Assembly: GCF_038005225.1 (NCBI RefSeq)
Contig: NZ_JBBOSU010000001.1
Location: forward strand, 1,848,001 to 1,912,000
Direction: 5' to 3'
Length of the DNA: 64,000 nt
Source: Solibacillus sp. FSL K6-1523
GTDB taxonomy: Bacteria > Bacillota > Bacilli > Bacillales_A > Planococcaceae
Part shown: positions 44,599 through 54,468 of the stretch, piece after piece
How positions within the stretch are numbered: position 1 is the stretch's first letter
How the letters are laid out: each line of letters starts with the position of its first letter
Translations under genes and position numbers: made by a program
Notes under the pieces: generated by a model
What the model saw: only the letters and a program-made list of their open reading frames with translations
The model's database searches: none
Told to the model about the DNA's origin: nothing

Positions 44599-45606
44599 TT
44601 GGAGCTATCTACTACTTTTAAAAATGTAATAGATTCCGTAGATAATACATATCAAACATTAGATTGTACAGGCGCAGCACTTGTAATTTACCAAAACAAC
44701 GAATTGCAGGTCGAACGATATTGGGGGAAACATTCTGCCAAAGAAGATGCTCGTTTTGTACAATCAGATACAAAGTTTCATATTGCTTCCTGTCGCAAAA
44801 GTTATGTCGCATTTGCTGTTGCGTATGCGCTCCATCATGGATTCATTCAATCATTAGACGATGAAATTTTAACTTACCTTCCAATATCGCAACAGAATGA
44901 ATTGTATAAAGGAACGACAATTCGCCATCTTGTTACGCATTCACATGGTCTTATAGAAAGAAATGGAGAAGTGGTGAGGGAATTTACTGCTGGTACGAGC
45001 TGGGCATATCGTGATATTAATGTTGAGTTAATTGCTAAAATTATTCAACTTGCAACGAAAAAAACGATTGCTGAAATAGTAACCGATGAAGTTTTTACAC
45101 CTTTACATTTTACTGAAACAAATTGGTACAACACATTTGATGATACATTCGTTGACGTCATAGGAAAAGAAAATAATAGGCATTGGGCTGCTTCCCTAAA
45201 CCTTGATGGTAGCAAAAAGAATTTATATACCTCAGCACGTGAACTAGCGAAATGGGGGCTTTTACATTTAAATAATGGTTCGTTAAATGGAAAACAAGTG
45301 ATTGATTCGAACATTTTTAAATTGGCTACGACTTTACAAAATCCTTCTTATTCGAATGCGGATTTACCTGAGAACGGGATTTTTTGGTTTGTGAAAGATA
45401 CGCAGGCTAATCAATCCGAGATAGGGGAGCTTGTGCCAAATGGTGCCTATCAAATTTTAGGTTATACGACGGTTACACTTTTAGTCATTCCAAGTGAGAA
45501 TATCGTAGCCGTCAGAGCATTTAATAGCTATGGAAATCCTGGAGGGTATGATTACTTGAAGGATGTTAGGGCTTTTGGTGATGCTGTTATGTTGGATTTA
45601 AAATAA
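44599..45606 (+). CDS. Serine hydrolase, beta-lactamase/PBP4-like family
   Basis: 335 aa from TTG 44599 (AAGGGGTG about 10 nt upstream). The SxxK motif is SCRK in FHIASCRKSYVAF. The second motif position reads YRD in WAYRDINVELI instead of the usual YxN, and HLVTHSHGL and NGIFWFV are family blocks. No signal peptide, so cytosolic esterase or peptidase activity is more likely than beta-lactam hydrolysis. Confidence 0.85.
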   Translation: MELSTTFKNVIDSVDNTYQTLDCTGAALVIYQNNELQVERYWGKHSAKEDARFVQSDTKFHIASCRKSYVAFAVAYALHHGFIQSLDDEILTYLPISQQNELYKGTTIRHLVTHSHGLIERNGEVVREFTAGTSWAYRDINVELIAKIIQLATKKTIAEIVTDEVFTPLHFTETNWYNTFDDTFVDVIGKENNRHWAASLNLDGSKKNLYTSARELAKWGLLHLNNGSLNGKQVIDSNIFKLATTLQNPSYSNADLPENGIFWFVKDTQANQSEIGELVPNGAYQILGYTTVTLLVIPSENIVAVRAFNSYGNPGGYDYLKDVRAFGDAVMLDLK

Positions 45607-45696
45607 TTGATTTAAACAAATCACGTGCTATGGATATCAAAATAGCTTTTCTCTATACAATTATAGAAGAAAAACAGAAAGATTGGTTAATTTATT

Positions 45697-47163
45697 ATGG
45701 AAATAAAATTCAAAAACTTTTTCAGAGAAGAACTATCAATCGATCAAATTCAAGAAGCCATGGATCGTGGTGAAATAACATCCAAAGAATTAGTTATGTA
45801 TTATTTAAATCGAATTGCAAACCTTGACCAGACTGGACCACAAATTAATTCCATGCTTGAAATAAACGCTGAAGCGATATTTATAGCAGAAGCACTAGAT
45901 AATGAAAGAAATTTAAAAGGTGCTAGAGGTCCTTTACACGGTATTCCGGTTGTACTCAAAGACAATATTGAAACAAAGGATTCCATGCATACAAGTGCTG
46001 GAACACTCGCATTAGAAAACCACTTAGCCTTTCAAGATGCTTTTCTTGTAAAAAAACTGCGTGAGGCAGGTGCTGTTATGTTAGGAAAGGCCAATATGAC
46101 AGAATTAGCAAATGGTATGTCGAGTGAAATGTGGGCAGGTTATAGTGCTAGAGGAGGACAAACATTAAATCCATACGGCGACCCTACACTTTTTGTTGGT
46201 GGTTCTAGTTCTGGACCCGCAGTGGTAGTTGCTGCGAATTTTTCAGTACTAGCTGTTGGGACTGAAACAGATGCCTCCATTCTTAGTCCTGCTATTCAAA
46301 ATTCGGTAGTGGGAATTAAGCCTACTGTTGGTTTAATCAGCCGCAATGGTATTATCCCTTTTACATATTCTCAAGATACTGCCGGACCGTTTGCGAGAAC
46401 TGTTAAAGATGCAGCCATTTTATTAGGTGCATTAGGGGGAACAGATGACCATGGTATTGCTACTAATAAAAGTGAAGGGAACTCACAACAAAATTACACA
46501 AAAGATTTAGATTCGAAAGGATTAAACAACGCTAGAATTGGAATATTTAATGATGCACCGAAAGGCTATTATGACTCTGGAGAATATGATGTACAATTAT
46601 TTCAAAATGCGATTCAAGTTTTAACTGAACAAGGCGCAACGATAATTGAAAATATCAATATTCCTTCTTTTCATAGAGATTGGAAATGGGACGTACCTTT
46701 ATATGAATTGAAACATAGCCTAGATAATTACCTTTCTAAGTTGCCTTCTCATATGCCGGTTCATTCAATATCTGAATTGATTCAATTCAATCGAAAAATT
46801 GGCGAAAAAGCATTGAAATATGGGCAAGATAAATTAGAACGTAGAGAAAGTTATTCCAATACACTAAGAGACTCCGAATATTTAAATGCAAAATTAGAAG
46901 ACTTATATTTTTCTCAAGAACAAGGAATTGACTATGCTTTGAAGAAGTATGACCTCGATGCAATTGTTTTTCCGTCTTATATTGGTTCAACCATTAGTGC
47001 GAAAGCGGGCTATCCATCTATAGCAGTACCAGCTGGCTATATGGACAATGGCAGACCATTCGGAATGACGTTTGCAGGCACGGCTTTTAGCGAAGGGAAT
47101 TTAATCAAATTCGCTTTTGCATTTGAACAGGCAACAAAGCATCGTATTGCTCCAAAGTTATAG
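45697..47163 (+). CDS. Amidase family protein
   Basis: 488 aa. The Ser-cisSer-Lys triad is visible: Lys88 in VVLKDNIETKD, cis-Ser near 171 in GGSSSG, and the nucleophile near Ser194 in TETDASI, with a Gly-to-Asp/Ala change relative to the usual DTGGSIR. GFxxxKPTVGLISRNGIIP and QDTAGPFARTVKD follow. The substrate amide is unknown. No ribosome site is obvious at the ATG, which is unusual here. Confidence 0.88.
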   Translation: MEIKFKNFFREELSIDQIQEAMDRGEITSKELVMYYLNRIANLDQTGPQINSMLEINAEAIFIAEALDNERNLKGARGPLHGIPVVLKDNIETKDSMHTSAGTLALENHLAFQDAFLVKKLREAGAVMLGKANMTELANGMSSEMWAGYSARGGQTLNPYGDPTLFVGGSSSGPAVVVAANFSVLAVGTETDASILSPAIQNSVVGIKPTVGLISRNGIIPFTYSQDTAGPFARTVKDAAILLGALGGTDDHGIATNKSEGNSQQNYTKDLDSKGLNNARIGIFNDAPKGYYDSGEYDVQLFQNAIQVLTEQGATIIENINIPSFHRDWKWDVPLYELKHSLDNYLSKLPSHMPVHSISELIQFNRKIGEKALKYGQDKLERRESYSNTLRDSEYLNAKLEDLYFSQEQGIDYALKKYDLDAIVFPSYIGSTISAKAGYPSIAVPAGYMDNGRPFGMTFAGTAFSEGNLIKFAFAFEQATKHRIAPKL

Positions 47164-47198
47164 GGGATTTTATTTGAATATTATAAGGGGACGATGAA

Positions 47199-47729
47199 AT
47201 GAATATAGCAACGGATCGATTAATCATACGCAAATTTACGTATGACGATTGGCAAAGTGTACATGAATATACATCCGATACAAAAGTTATGAAATATATT
47301 CCTGAGGGTGTGTTTACTGAAGAAGCTACGAAAGAATTTATAAATCAAAATATGGGGGATAAAGCAGGAAAGTTCCCTGTTATATTGAAAGATGAAAACA
47401 TTCTTATTGGACATATCTTTTTTGACAAATATTTTGGTGACCATACATACGAAATTGGATGGGTATTCAATCCTAAATATTATAATAAAGGATATGCTTC
47501 TGAAGCAGCAAAAGCGATTTTACAATTTGGTTTTGAAAAAATGAAATTACATAGGATTATAGCAACTTGTCAGCCTCAGAATACCGCATCGTATCGAGTT
47601 ATGGAGAAGATTGGGATGAAAAGGGAAGGGTATTTCAAAAAATGTATTCCAAACGGAAATGAGTGGTGGGATGAATATTATTACGCTATTTTAGAAGAAG
47701 ATTGGAATACAGCTGCAATAAAACATTGA
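47199..47729 (+). CDS. GNAT N-acetyltransferase, RimJ/RimL type
   Basis: 176 aa. TDRLIIRKFTYDDWQSVHEY opening, EIGWVFNPKYYNKGYASEAAKAI acetyl-CoA loop and NTASYRVMEKIGMKREG. AAGGGGACG precedes the ATG, 36 bp after the amidase stop. Target unknown. Confidence 0.92.
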   Translation: MNIATDRLIIRKFTYDDWQSVHEYTSDTKVMKYIPEGVFTEEATKEFINQNMGDKAGKFPVILKDENILIGHIFFDKYFGDHTYEIGWVFNPKYYNKGYASEAAKAILQFGFEKMKLHRIIATCQPQNTASYRVMEKIGMKREGYFKKCIPNGNEWWDEYYYAILEEDWNTAAIKH

Positions 47730-47825
47730 GTAGAATATTGTTTGTGCATCAGGTGTATAAATTTTATTAATAGCGAGAAATTATTTTAATGTAACGCAAA
47801 TACATCGCATCCGAATCGTGAGGAC

Positions 47826-48209
47826 GTGTTTTATTTACAAAAAAAATTGGTCATTGAGACAGAGGGAAGCTTTCGTTTTAATGACGTAATTACTCGCGAA
47901 GAAATGGTAGTGATGATTGCGAAAGCGAGAAATTTAAGTGGTACATCAAGTGAAACAAAATTTAATGATATACCAACATCGCATGATAATTCAGGTTTTA
48001 TCCAATCAGCAGTTGATGCGGGCATTGTAAATGGCGTAACAGCAACAAAATTTGAGCCAAATGGAAAATTAAAACGTGGACAGTTGGCAATCTTGATCGC
48101 ACGTGCATTTGAACTTCCAGATGGTACTTTTAAGCCAAATCTCGAAGTCACACGTATATACGCCGCAGCTGTTTTAGCGCGGGCAATGCAGTATGCGGAT
48201 AGTGAATAA
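47826..48209 (+). pseudogene. Truncated S-layer homology (SLH) protein
   Basis: The frame opens inside an SLH motif (FRFNDVITREEMVVMIAKARN) and continues through a second (SAVDAGIVNGVTATKFEPNGKLKRGQLAILIARAF) and the terminal SLH tail (ITRI-like VTRIYAAAVLARAMQYA). There is no signal peptide or functional N-terminal domain, so it is the 3' remnant of a larger surface protein. A second related remnant is at 49760-49849. Confidence 0.7.
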
Positions 48210-48273
48210 TAGCTGAACATCGAGTTAGTTTAAAAACGAGCTGGATTGAAACTTAAGAAAACATGTAGGGAAA
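48120..48273 (+). repeat. SLH-tail repeat, copy 1
   Basis: About 150 bp (the SLH tail codons, stop and 60 bp of 3' flank) is clearly related to 49760-49912. Shared strings include GGGCAATGCAGTATGCG, AATAATAGCTGAA and CATGTAGGGAAA. Confidence 0.75.
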
Positions 48274-48401
48274 CCAAACTTTATTTGATTATTTGGCACA
48301 ATTTATGGAGATAGAGGGGTTAGGCTCACCAAATTAAGAAATAGGAATTAATAAATCTCTTTAAGAAACAGATAAAATGAACAGGAAAAGGTGAGGATAT
48401 A

Positions 48402-48761
48402 ATGGAATATAGATTTTCGTTAAAAGAACAGTTATTTCAACTGGAAGAAAAATTATTAAAACCAGAAATTAGGATATCAAATGATGAGCTAACGAATCTT
48501 CTAGCAGACAGTTTTTTTGAATTCGGAAGCTCGGGTAAAGTATTGTACAAAAATGAAAGTGTTGGGGAAATGAATCTTGGAATAGTGCAAATGGAAATGA
48601 GTGATTTTGAGATTCATCCATTGTCTGAAGAAATAGTTTTAACAACTTACCGGATTTATAACGCGATGACTGAACAACATTCATTACGCAGTTCGATATG
48701 GAAGTTAATTGACGGTCGTTGGAAGATGCATTTTCATCAGGGGACAAAGGTAACTTCTTAA
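48402..48761 (+). CDS. NTF2-like (DUF4440) protein
   Basis: 119 aa. LKEQLFQLEEKLLKPEIRISNDELTNLLADSFFEFGSSGKVLYKN and SSIWKLIDGRWKMHFHQGT are the recurring DUF4440/SnoaL-like cone fold. It could be an isomerase or binding protein; substrate unknown. AAAAGGTGAGG precedes the ATG. Confidence 0.85.
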   Translation: MEYRFSLKEQLFQLEEKLLKPEIRISNDELTNLLADSFFEFGSSGKVLYKNESVGEMNLGIVQMEMSDFEIHPLSEEIVLTTYRIYNAMTEQHSLRSSIWKLIDGRWKMHFHQGTKVTS

Positions 48762-48872
48762 CTGTGATTATTGCAAAATTTACGATTGTTTTAATGAATC
48801 ATGGGTCGATAAATTGGACAAAATAAACAAAACTGAATAAATGTCCCATTTGCAAGTTAGCGGACACCGTTA

Positions 48873-48911
48873 AGCCACGAATATTGTTAAGTCAATGCTC
48901 GTGGTTTTTTA
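48873..48911. terminator. Terminator with CCACGAA stem (family member 1)
   Basis: CCACGAATATT/AATGCTCGTGG with one mismatch and T6. It is similar in stem sequence to those at 49645 and 59957. The remainder of 48762-49155 holds nothing else. Confidence 0.7.
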
Positions 48912-49155
48912 CCTGGGCGGATTGATTGCAATAGAAATTTACTCCCCTCCCAACCGTAATTTTAGCATCTAAGATATATATAATAATTGCTCCATTGTGA
49001 AATGAAAAAATCCAATAGGTTGTATATAACACTTAAATTAAAAACAAGCATTCTAACTGTCCTAAAATCACGTTTGGGAACTAAATTAAATTAAAATAGT
49101 CAACAATAAAAGGGGTTATTTAACATTATATCAAAAGTGACAATGGGGGTAGTTT

Positions 49156-49548
49156 ATGACTGTTGAATCAAATGCAAAAGGGACAAAGCGAAAAAAGATA
49201 GTAAAAGTTATACTGATTATTAGTTTTTTATTTACGGGGTTTATTGGATATGGAGTGTATTGGGCATTTTTCGATATGAACAGGCTGCCAACGGGAGAAT
49301 ATCTTACGGAAGCAACCTCCCCTGATGGTACGTATACTTTAAAAACTTATGTATCGGGTACAAGCTTAAGCGCTGATGCTGTAAGAGGTGAATTAGTATT
49401 TAATAAACGTAATGGTAAAACAAAAAATATCTACTGGAATTATCGAGAATCAACAGCCAAAATTGAGTGGTTAGATAATAAAACAGTAGTAATTAATGGG
49501 CATACGCTCGAAGTACCTAATGGAAATTATGATTGGCGTAAACAATAA
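49156..49548 (+). CDS. DUF5412 family protein
   Basis: 130 aa. One N-terminal signal anchor (VILIISFLFTGFIGYGVYWAFF) and a compact extracytoplasmic beta domain with the conserved string LPTGEYLTEATSPDGTYTLK...RGELVFN...KNIYWNYRE...IEWLDNKTVVINGHTLEVP, the DUF5412 signature. The family is of unknown function. GGGGG precedes the ATG. Confidence 0.88.
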   Translation: MTVESNAKGTKRKKIVKVILIISFLFTGFIGYGVYWAFFDMNRLPTGEYLTEATSPDGTYTLKTYVSGTSLSADAVRGELVFNKRNGKTKNIYWNYRESTAKIEWLDNKTVVINGHTLEVPNGNYDWRKQ

Positions 49549-49644
49549 TTGGGCTTACCTTGTTTTGTTTAGCTACAGTTCGAATGATATTTTTAAATAA
49601 TGGTTAGAGAACGATACAAAATTTAAGTATAGGGATGGACCATT

Positions 49645-49667
49645 AAGCCACGAACATTCGTGGCTTT
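49645..49667. terminator. Short CCACGAA hairpin (family member 2)
   Basis: AAGCCACGAA/TTCGTGGCTT with a 2-nt loop. There is little T tail (TCAC). It lies in the 49549-49759 gap after the DUF5412 gene. Confidence 0.55.
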
Positions 49668-49759
49668 CACAGCTTTATCTCCAACATCCCTCGAAGGCTA
49701 ACTCAAATCATTATATATGCGCACAAATTATCATTTCAAATACCGCATTATGCTTTCTA

Positions 49760-49849
49760 GATAGCACTTTCAAGCCCAATTCAGAAATAACGCGCATCAA
49801 TGCGGCAGCCGCTTTAGAACGGGCAATGCAGTATGCGAATCGTCAATAA
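49760..49849 (+). pseudogene. SLH-tail remnant, copy 2
   Basis: Reads TFKPNSEITRINAAAALERA and on to the stop at 49849, the terminal SLH motif, with a TAG just upstream so no start remains. The homology with copy 1 continues past the stop to about 49912. Confidence 0.7.
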
Positions 49850-49973
49850 TAGCTGAAAATCGAGTAGTTTAAAAATGGGATTGATTGACTCTTAAGAAAC
49901 CATGTAGGGAAAATACGGAATTTACTAAATTTATTCAGTGTTTTCATGCATAATTAACACGTCTGCCTATTTA

Positions 49974-50744
49974 TCAAAGATTCCCATTTTCATATCGATA
50001 AATTTCAACTACATAACCAAGATAATTTAATTGTTTCAATGCTGTAAGATACAATTCTTGTTTTGGATTTTCTTCATCTATTATTTGTTGAAGAATGGTA
50101 GAACAATCTTCAATCCAAGTGAATACTATTTCATCTTGTGCAAACTCTTTAAGCCCATTTAATCCATTTAGTCTTTCTTGTGCGTGTTCTTTATTTTCTA
50201 TTCCTTCTGTGCCACCACCAAACAACTCCACCCACATGATTACAATTCCAAAATATTGTTCTTCTGTCGGTTTAACTATATCAGTAGAGTGATAAGGGGC
50301 TTGGTGTAGCATTTTATTTTTTGTGAAGAACTTATATCCGTTTTCATAAATGACAATTTCATATAAACTACCCTCATCTTCAAGTACTCCTCCTGCTGGT
50401 AGTTGGTAGTCCATCATTAATTCGTAAAATTCCCTTTGAACGTCATCCATTTCCATCTTGACAATCATATTAGAAGTATAATTAAAACAATAGATAGCTT
50501 CCTCTTCACACTCTGCTACATTTTCTACTATCTCTAAATCATCCCTAGAATTAATATCTTCATAAGACAATATCTCCATCTGTTCATTTGTTAATGATTC
50601 TTCAATTGAAGATTGTTGGTTAGAATTTGCAATCTCTTTTTCTGTTTCATCGATAAATTCGGTTTGTTCTAAGTTTTCAGTACAACCAAATAGAAAAAGT
50701 GTTGATAGTAATAAGATTAATCCGTTTAATTTCATCGGCTTCAA
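49974..50744 (-). CDS. Lipoprotein of unknown function
   Basis: 256 aa from TTG 50744 (GGGGGG 8 nt upstream); ATG 50735 is in frame but too far from that site. LNGLILLLSTLFLFGC is a lipoprotein signal with Cys at about 21, then an acidic linker. The soluble domain carries CEEEAIYCFNY. No family recognised. Confidence 0.8.
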   Translation of the reverse strand: MKPMKLNGLILLLSTLFLFGCTENLEQTEFIDETEKEIANSNQQSSIEESLTNEQMEILSYEDINSRDDLEIVENVAECEEEAIYCFNYTSNMIVKMEMDDVQREFYELMMDYQLPAGGVLEDEGSLYEIVIYENGYKFFTKNKMLHQAPYHSTDIVKPTEEQYFGIVIMWVELFGGGTEGIENKEHAQERLNGLNGLKEFAQDEIVFTWIEDCSTILQQIIDEENPKQELYLTALKQLNYLGYVVEIYRYENGNL

Positions 50745-51079
50745 AGGATCGTCCCCCCAAGAATCATTTTTCGGAAATTTGTATTAACATCACTTCAAAA
50801 ATTTGAAATTATTGTCCACGTGATATTCTTAGGCAGTAATACTGGAATAAATAAACATTTGGTCTGTCTGTTTATTATCTCATAGGAACATAAATACTAC
50901 ATACTTTTTTGTGAAGAAAGTTTCTCTTTCCTAGGTTGAGAGTTAAAATTTCATGGATGTTTTGTTACAAATACGCAATCTCACTTTTAAGCAAAAATAT
51001 AAAATATTTGTAGTCCCAGCTGCCTATAGTTATATCAATTCCTTATTCTCAAACAATATATTTAAAATATAAATGACAA

Positions 51080-51142
51080 TGATAATAATTATTTTGACTA
51101 TCATCGTTGTCATTTTGACTTCTATCGTTTACAATCAATTTG
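51080..51142 (+). promoter_or_regulatory. Regulatory region of the XRE operon: Fur-like box and direct repeats
   Basis: TGATAATAATTATTT (51080-51094) resembles the Fur/PerR 7-1-7 core. Overlapping it begins a direct repeat TTTTGACTATCATCG / TTTTGACTTCTATCG (about 51092-51131, 22-bp spacing), which could be two operators for the XRE protein. TTGACT within it may serve as a -35. Confidence 0.4.
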
Positions 51143-51152
51143 AGGTGATGAA

Positions 51153-51359
51153 ATGAAAAATAGATTAAAGGAGCTGCGAGCTAGAGATGGCCTGAACCAA
51201 ACCGATTTAGCTAAAAAGGCAAAAATCTCTCGCCAGACAATTAGTCTAATCGAGAGAAATGAATATATGCCATCTTTGTTAATTGCTACAAAAATTGCCC
51301 ATGTATTTAAAGAACCTATTGAACAAATTTTTATGTTTGAGAAGGAGGAACTTGAATGA
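51153..51359 (+). CDS. XRE-family regulator (HTH_3)
   Basis: 68 aa, a single helix-turn-helix domain: LKELRARDGLNQTDLAKKAKISRQTISLIERNEYMPSLLIATKIA. The C-terminal helix FKEPIEQIFMF is typical of the small regulators paired with membrane proteins. Its TGA overlaps the ATG of the DUF3169 gene (ATGA). GAGGTGATG precedes the start. Confidence 0.92.
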   Translation: MKNRLKELRARDGLNQTDLAKKAKISRQTISLIERNEYMPSLLIATKIAHVFKEPIEQIFMFEKEELE

Positions 51360-52036
51360 TTTTGTTAACAATTGCATTATTGATTACTTTTTACAGCGCA
51401 CAACAATTATGGGGATCGTATACCGCTATTACTACAACAGAGTTACTTTTATTCATTTGCAATATAAGCAGTAGCCTATTAGTAGCCTTCGCAGCCGGTT
51501 ATAATTTAAAACTAACACGTGCATTGAACCATCCATCGATTAATGATGAAGACGCTTTTTTTCACTCGCTTGAACGAAGGCATTATCGTATTTCGAACGC
51601 AGTTATAACAGCATTGATTATAGCTTTTTTAGCAACTGTCATAGGCTTTATCTTTTTACGAGATGAACATCCTCAAATTGTATTCGTGTCCATTATTATT
51701 GGCGCTATTTCATTTCTCTTTGCAATATCAGATTCTAAAATGACATCTATTATTTTTCCAAATTATTCGCCACCTAAACCGAATTCAAAGGAGCCTGTTC
51801 TAGATACATTAGATATGTTTGATGATGGACAAAAATATGTATTATTAAAATCATTGTATAAATTATATTTTCTAATTATATCGTTACTCGTCTTATTAAT
51901 TTTCGCACTTATGTACTACTCTATCTTCTCCGGCAATAACCAAACTGTAAGTATTATTGGAATCGGGTTCATTTTATTCCTTTGTCTGTTAATCTTCTCA
52001 AGTAGTTTAAAACCGCAGAAGTCGCATAAAAATTAG
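51356..52036 (+). CDS. DUF3169-like membrane protein
   Basis: 226 aa, six hydrophobic helices with a central basic loop (LERRHYRISNAVITA) and DMFDDGQKYVLLKSLYKLYF, as in DUF3169 proteins. This family is repeatedly found behind a mini-XRE gene, exactly as here, with ATGA coupling. Possibly a signal sensor or immunity-like partner; untested. Confidence 0.8.
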   Translation: MILLTIALLITFYSAQQLWGSYTAITTTELLLFICNISSSLLVAFAAGYNLKLTRALNHPSINDEDAFFHSLERRHYRISNAVITALIIAFLATVIGFIFLRDEHPQIVFVSIIIGAISFLFAISDSKMTSIIFPNYSPPKPNSKEPVLDTLDMFDDGQKYVLLKSLYKLYFLIISLLVLLIFALMYYSIFSGNNQTVSIIGIGFILFLCLLIFSSSLKPQKSHKN

Positions 52037-52169
52037 GAGTTAAACTCTATTTTGGATACTGTTAAAAATATAAATTTATAATCTTAAGGCATTCGTAAAG
52101 ATTTAAGTACATCATTTTGTTGGTTTAATAAAGAACCGTCAATCGCTAAATTTGAAAGGGGGTATAGCC

Positions 52170-52289
52170 ATGTATAAAGAAATAAGTAAAAAAGAGAAAA
52201 AGGATGGAAAGTTAGCTTTGTCCATTTTTTAAGGAGCTAGTATTGGTGCCATAATTGGTTTACTAGCATATATTAAGGATTGGATTTAA
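52170..52289 (+). pseudogene. Broken small membrane-protein gene
   Basis: AAAGGGGG and ATG 52170 begin MYKEISKKEKKDGKLALSIF, followed by an in-frame TAA at 52230-52232. The same frame then continues as GASIGAIIGLLAYIKDWI to the TAA at 52287. A single-base change or deletion in the T6 run explains the stop. If the stop is real the gene is dead. Confidence 0.6.
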
Positions 52290-52435
52290 AGTTTATTATT
52301 AACTAACCAGCTAATAGAATGTCAAGGAAAACATTTTAAATCGAAAAACACTTCATGTTATACTAAAAATGCGCAACACAAATAACCCTCCGAATTTATT
52401 TTGGAAGGTTTTTGTTTTATATGAAAATGCTACTA

Positions 52436-53653
52436 TTATATATTTTCTTGGAACGGCGTTTTCGTTTTTAAAATCGCATAAATCCAGTGTAAAAGCTTAT
52501 TAGCACAAGCGATAATGGCTACTTTATATGGCTTACCTTCTTCACGTTTTAAATCGTTTGTTCCGTGCAATAGTTTCTTCGGTTGTTTTCTTTTTACGGC
52601 TATCTCGAATCGAACAGCGAACGGCTGTGTAAAGCATATGCCGAAGTCTAGCTGATCCGCGTTTGGTAATGTGATTGTTCGTGCCTTTAAAGCGTCCAGA
52701 TTCAAACACACTGGGATCTAGTCCCGCAAAAGCTACTAACTTTTTGGATGATTAAACCGGTCAATTTCCCCAATTTCTGAAAGTATCGTGGCAGCGATTT
52801 TTTCACCTACACCGGGAAGTGTCTGGATTAATTCATATTCTTCGAGTTGTGCCGCCAATTGATCAATCTCACGCTCTAACGTAGAAAGTTGTTGGCGGTA
52901 CGCTTGAAGTAAATCAATATACATATTCAGACTGACGAGAAGGCTTTGATAAAGCGTTGACTGAAATGGGTTGCGTTCTGCAGCTGCGATTAATCCCTCA
53001 GCTCTTTCGTGCGCCCAATTAAATGAACGTGCTTTACAATGCTTATCAATAAAACGTGCAATCTCTTCTACACCTGCGCCTAGTACTGATTCAGATGTAG
53101 GGTAGGACTGTAAAGTCCTTAATGAAATCTCAGCGTACAAATCACCAAAAACTCCTTTATACTCAGGGAAAACTTGATCTAATACAGCTTGAAATTGTAG
53201 CTTTGTTTGAACCATAATTCCTGTCATATTTTCGTGTTGCCGTGTTAGATGTCGAAGGTTTAAAAGCTGAATACCACGCTTTTTCTGAGGCTCTAAATCC
53301 TCTTTGTAATACAGTTCACCTAAGTGATAGGCATCAATTGCATCTGTTTTCGTTTTTCGTAAATTAGAGCTTTTTGCTCGATAAGATACCAGTGGATTTA
53401 CGATGATGACAATGTACTCTCTTGCCTCTAAAAACTGTACAACAGGGGCATGATAGTGACCTGTCGCTTCTAAAACAATAGGTGGTTTCATCCCTGTTTG
53501 ACGCTCTAAATCTAGTAAATAAGCGTGTAACTCCTCAAGTCCTTCCACCGTATGTTCAACCTTCACACTGCTTTTATAGGGCATTTTTTTATCCAAGAAC
53601 ATTTGAACTTGACTTTCACCTTTTGCGATATCCAGGCCAACAACTGGATTCAT
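52436..53653 (-). pseudogene. IS110-family transposase, frameshifted
   Basis: The N-terminal DEDD domain is intact for 305 codons (MNPVVGLDIAKGESQVQMF...IVLEATGHYHAPVVQFL...KTKTDAIDAYHLGELYY). The transposase_20 part starts LIQTLPGVGEKIAATILSEIG and breaks near 52738. A second frame gives FESGRFKGTNNH-type sequence, and a deletion near 52550 shifts the frame to REEGKPYKVAIIACANKLLHWIYAILK. AGGAGG precedes the ATG. No terminal inverted repeats, as usual for IS110. Confidence 0.88.
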
Positions 53654-53912
53654 AAATTATCTCCTCCTAGGATAATGGATTGACCGGTAACCTCTAACTA
53701 CCTTGTCATTCATATGTTCGCTTGTTATACGGGATCACAATGTCCCAACCAGCCTAATCATGTGTTAACAAGTAGAGGGTGAACATGTTAGTTGTCGGGA
53801 TTAAATCCCACGGGTGCTTCCGTTCTACCCCGGCTACTATCAATCTATAAATTGAATAAAAAATAGTCAACCAGATTTCTCTGGCTGACCTTATAATACG
53901 AGCGGGTGTTTT

Positions 53913-54321
53913 AGTCTAGCAATGGAAGAGCACACAAAAGAAATGGTTGCTGAAATTAAATCAAGAGATAAAAAATACAAACACGACAATATCTCACACA
54001 AACATTGTCCAGACTGTGGAAAACCAACGCTTGAAGTGAATGGTAAAAAGGGCAAAATGTTAGTATGTCAAGATCGTGAATGTGGTCACCGCAAGAACAT
54101 GTAACAAACGCTCGCTGCCCTCAGTAAAAAGAAAAATGAACAACGTGGTGAAGGAGAAGGACAAACTTTTGCATGTAAATGCGGTTAGTCGCAAAAAAGA
54201 AGGAAGTGGCAAAATGGATAAACTTAGAGTACAGAAATATTTAAAACAACAAGAAAAAGAGGCTGAACCAATTAATAATCCATTTGCAGAATTATTAAAA
54301 GCAACGAAGTTTGATAAATAA
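53913..54321 (+). pseudogene. topB: 3' remnant of DNA topoisomerase III
   Basis: Three frames in turn encode the TopB C-terminus: MEEHTKEMVAEIKSRDKKYK with the zinc-ribbon CPDCGKPTLEVNGKKGKMLVCQ..CGHRKN (53922-54104), then KNEQRGEGEGQTFACKCG, then GSGKMDKLRVQKYLKQQEKE and NNPFAELLKATKFDK to the stop at 54321. All toprim and catalytic parts are missing. The remnant begins right beside the dead IS110. Confidence 0.8.
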
Positions 54322-54468
54322 AATAGTTACTGTACCACTTTTCATCAAAACTTACAAAAGATTCTTTTTTTCTATAGATGATAAATTTAAACAGATACTT
54401 AAGAATTGAATATTATCAGGCATTGTACTAATATCAACACTAGAAATAATCAAACTGTATGATAGAAC

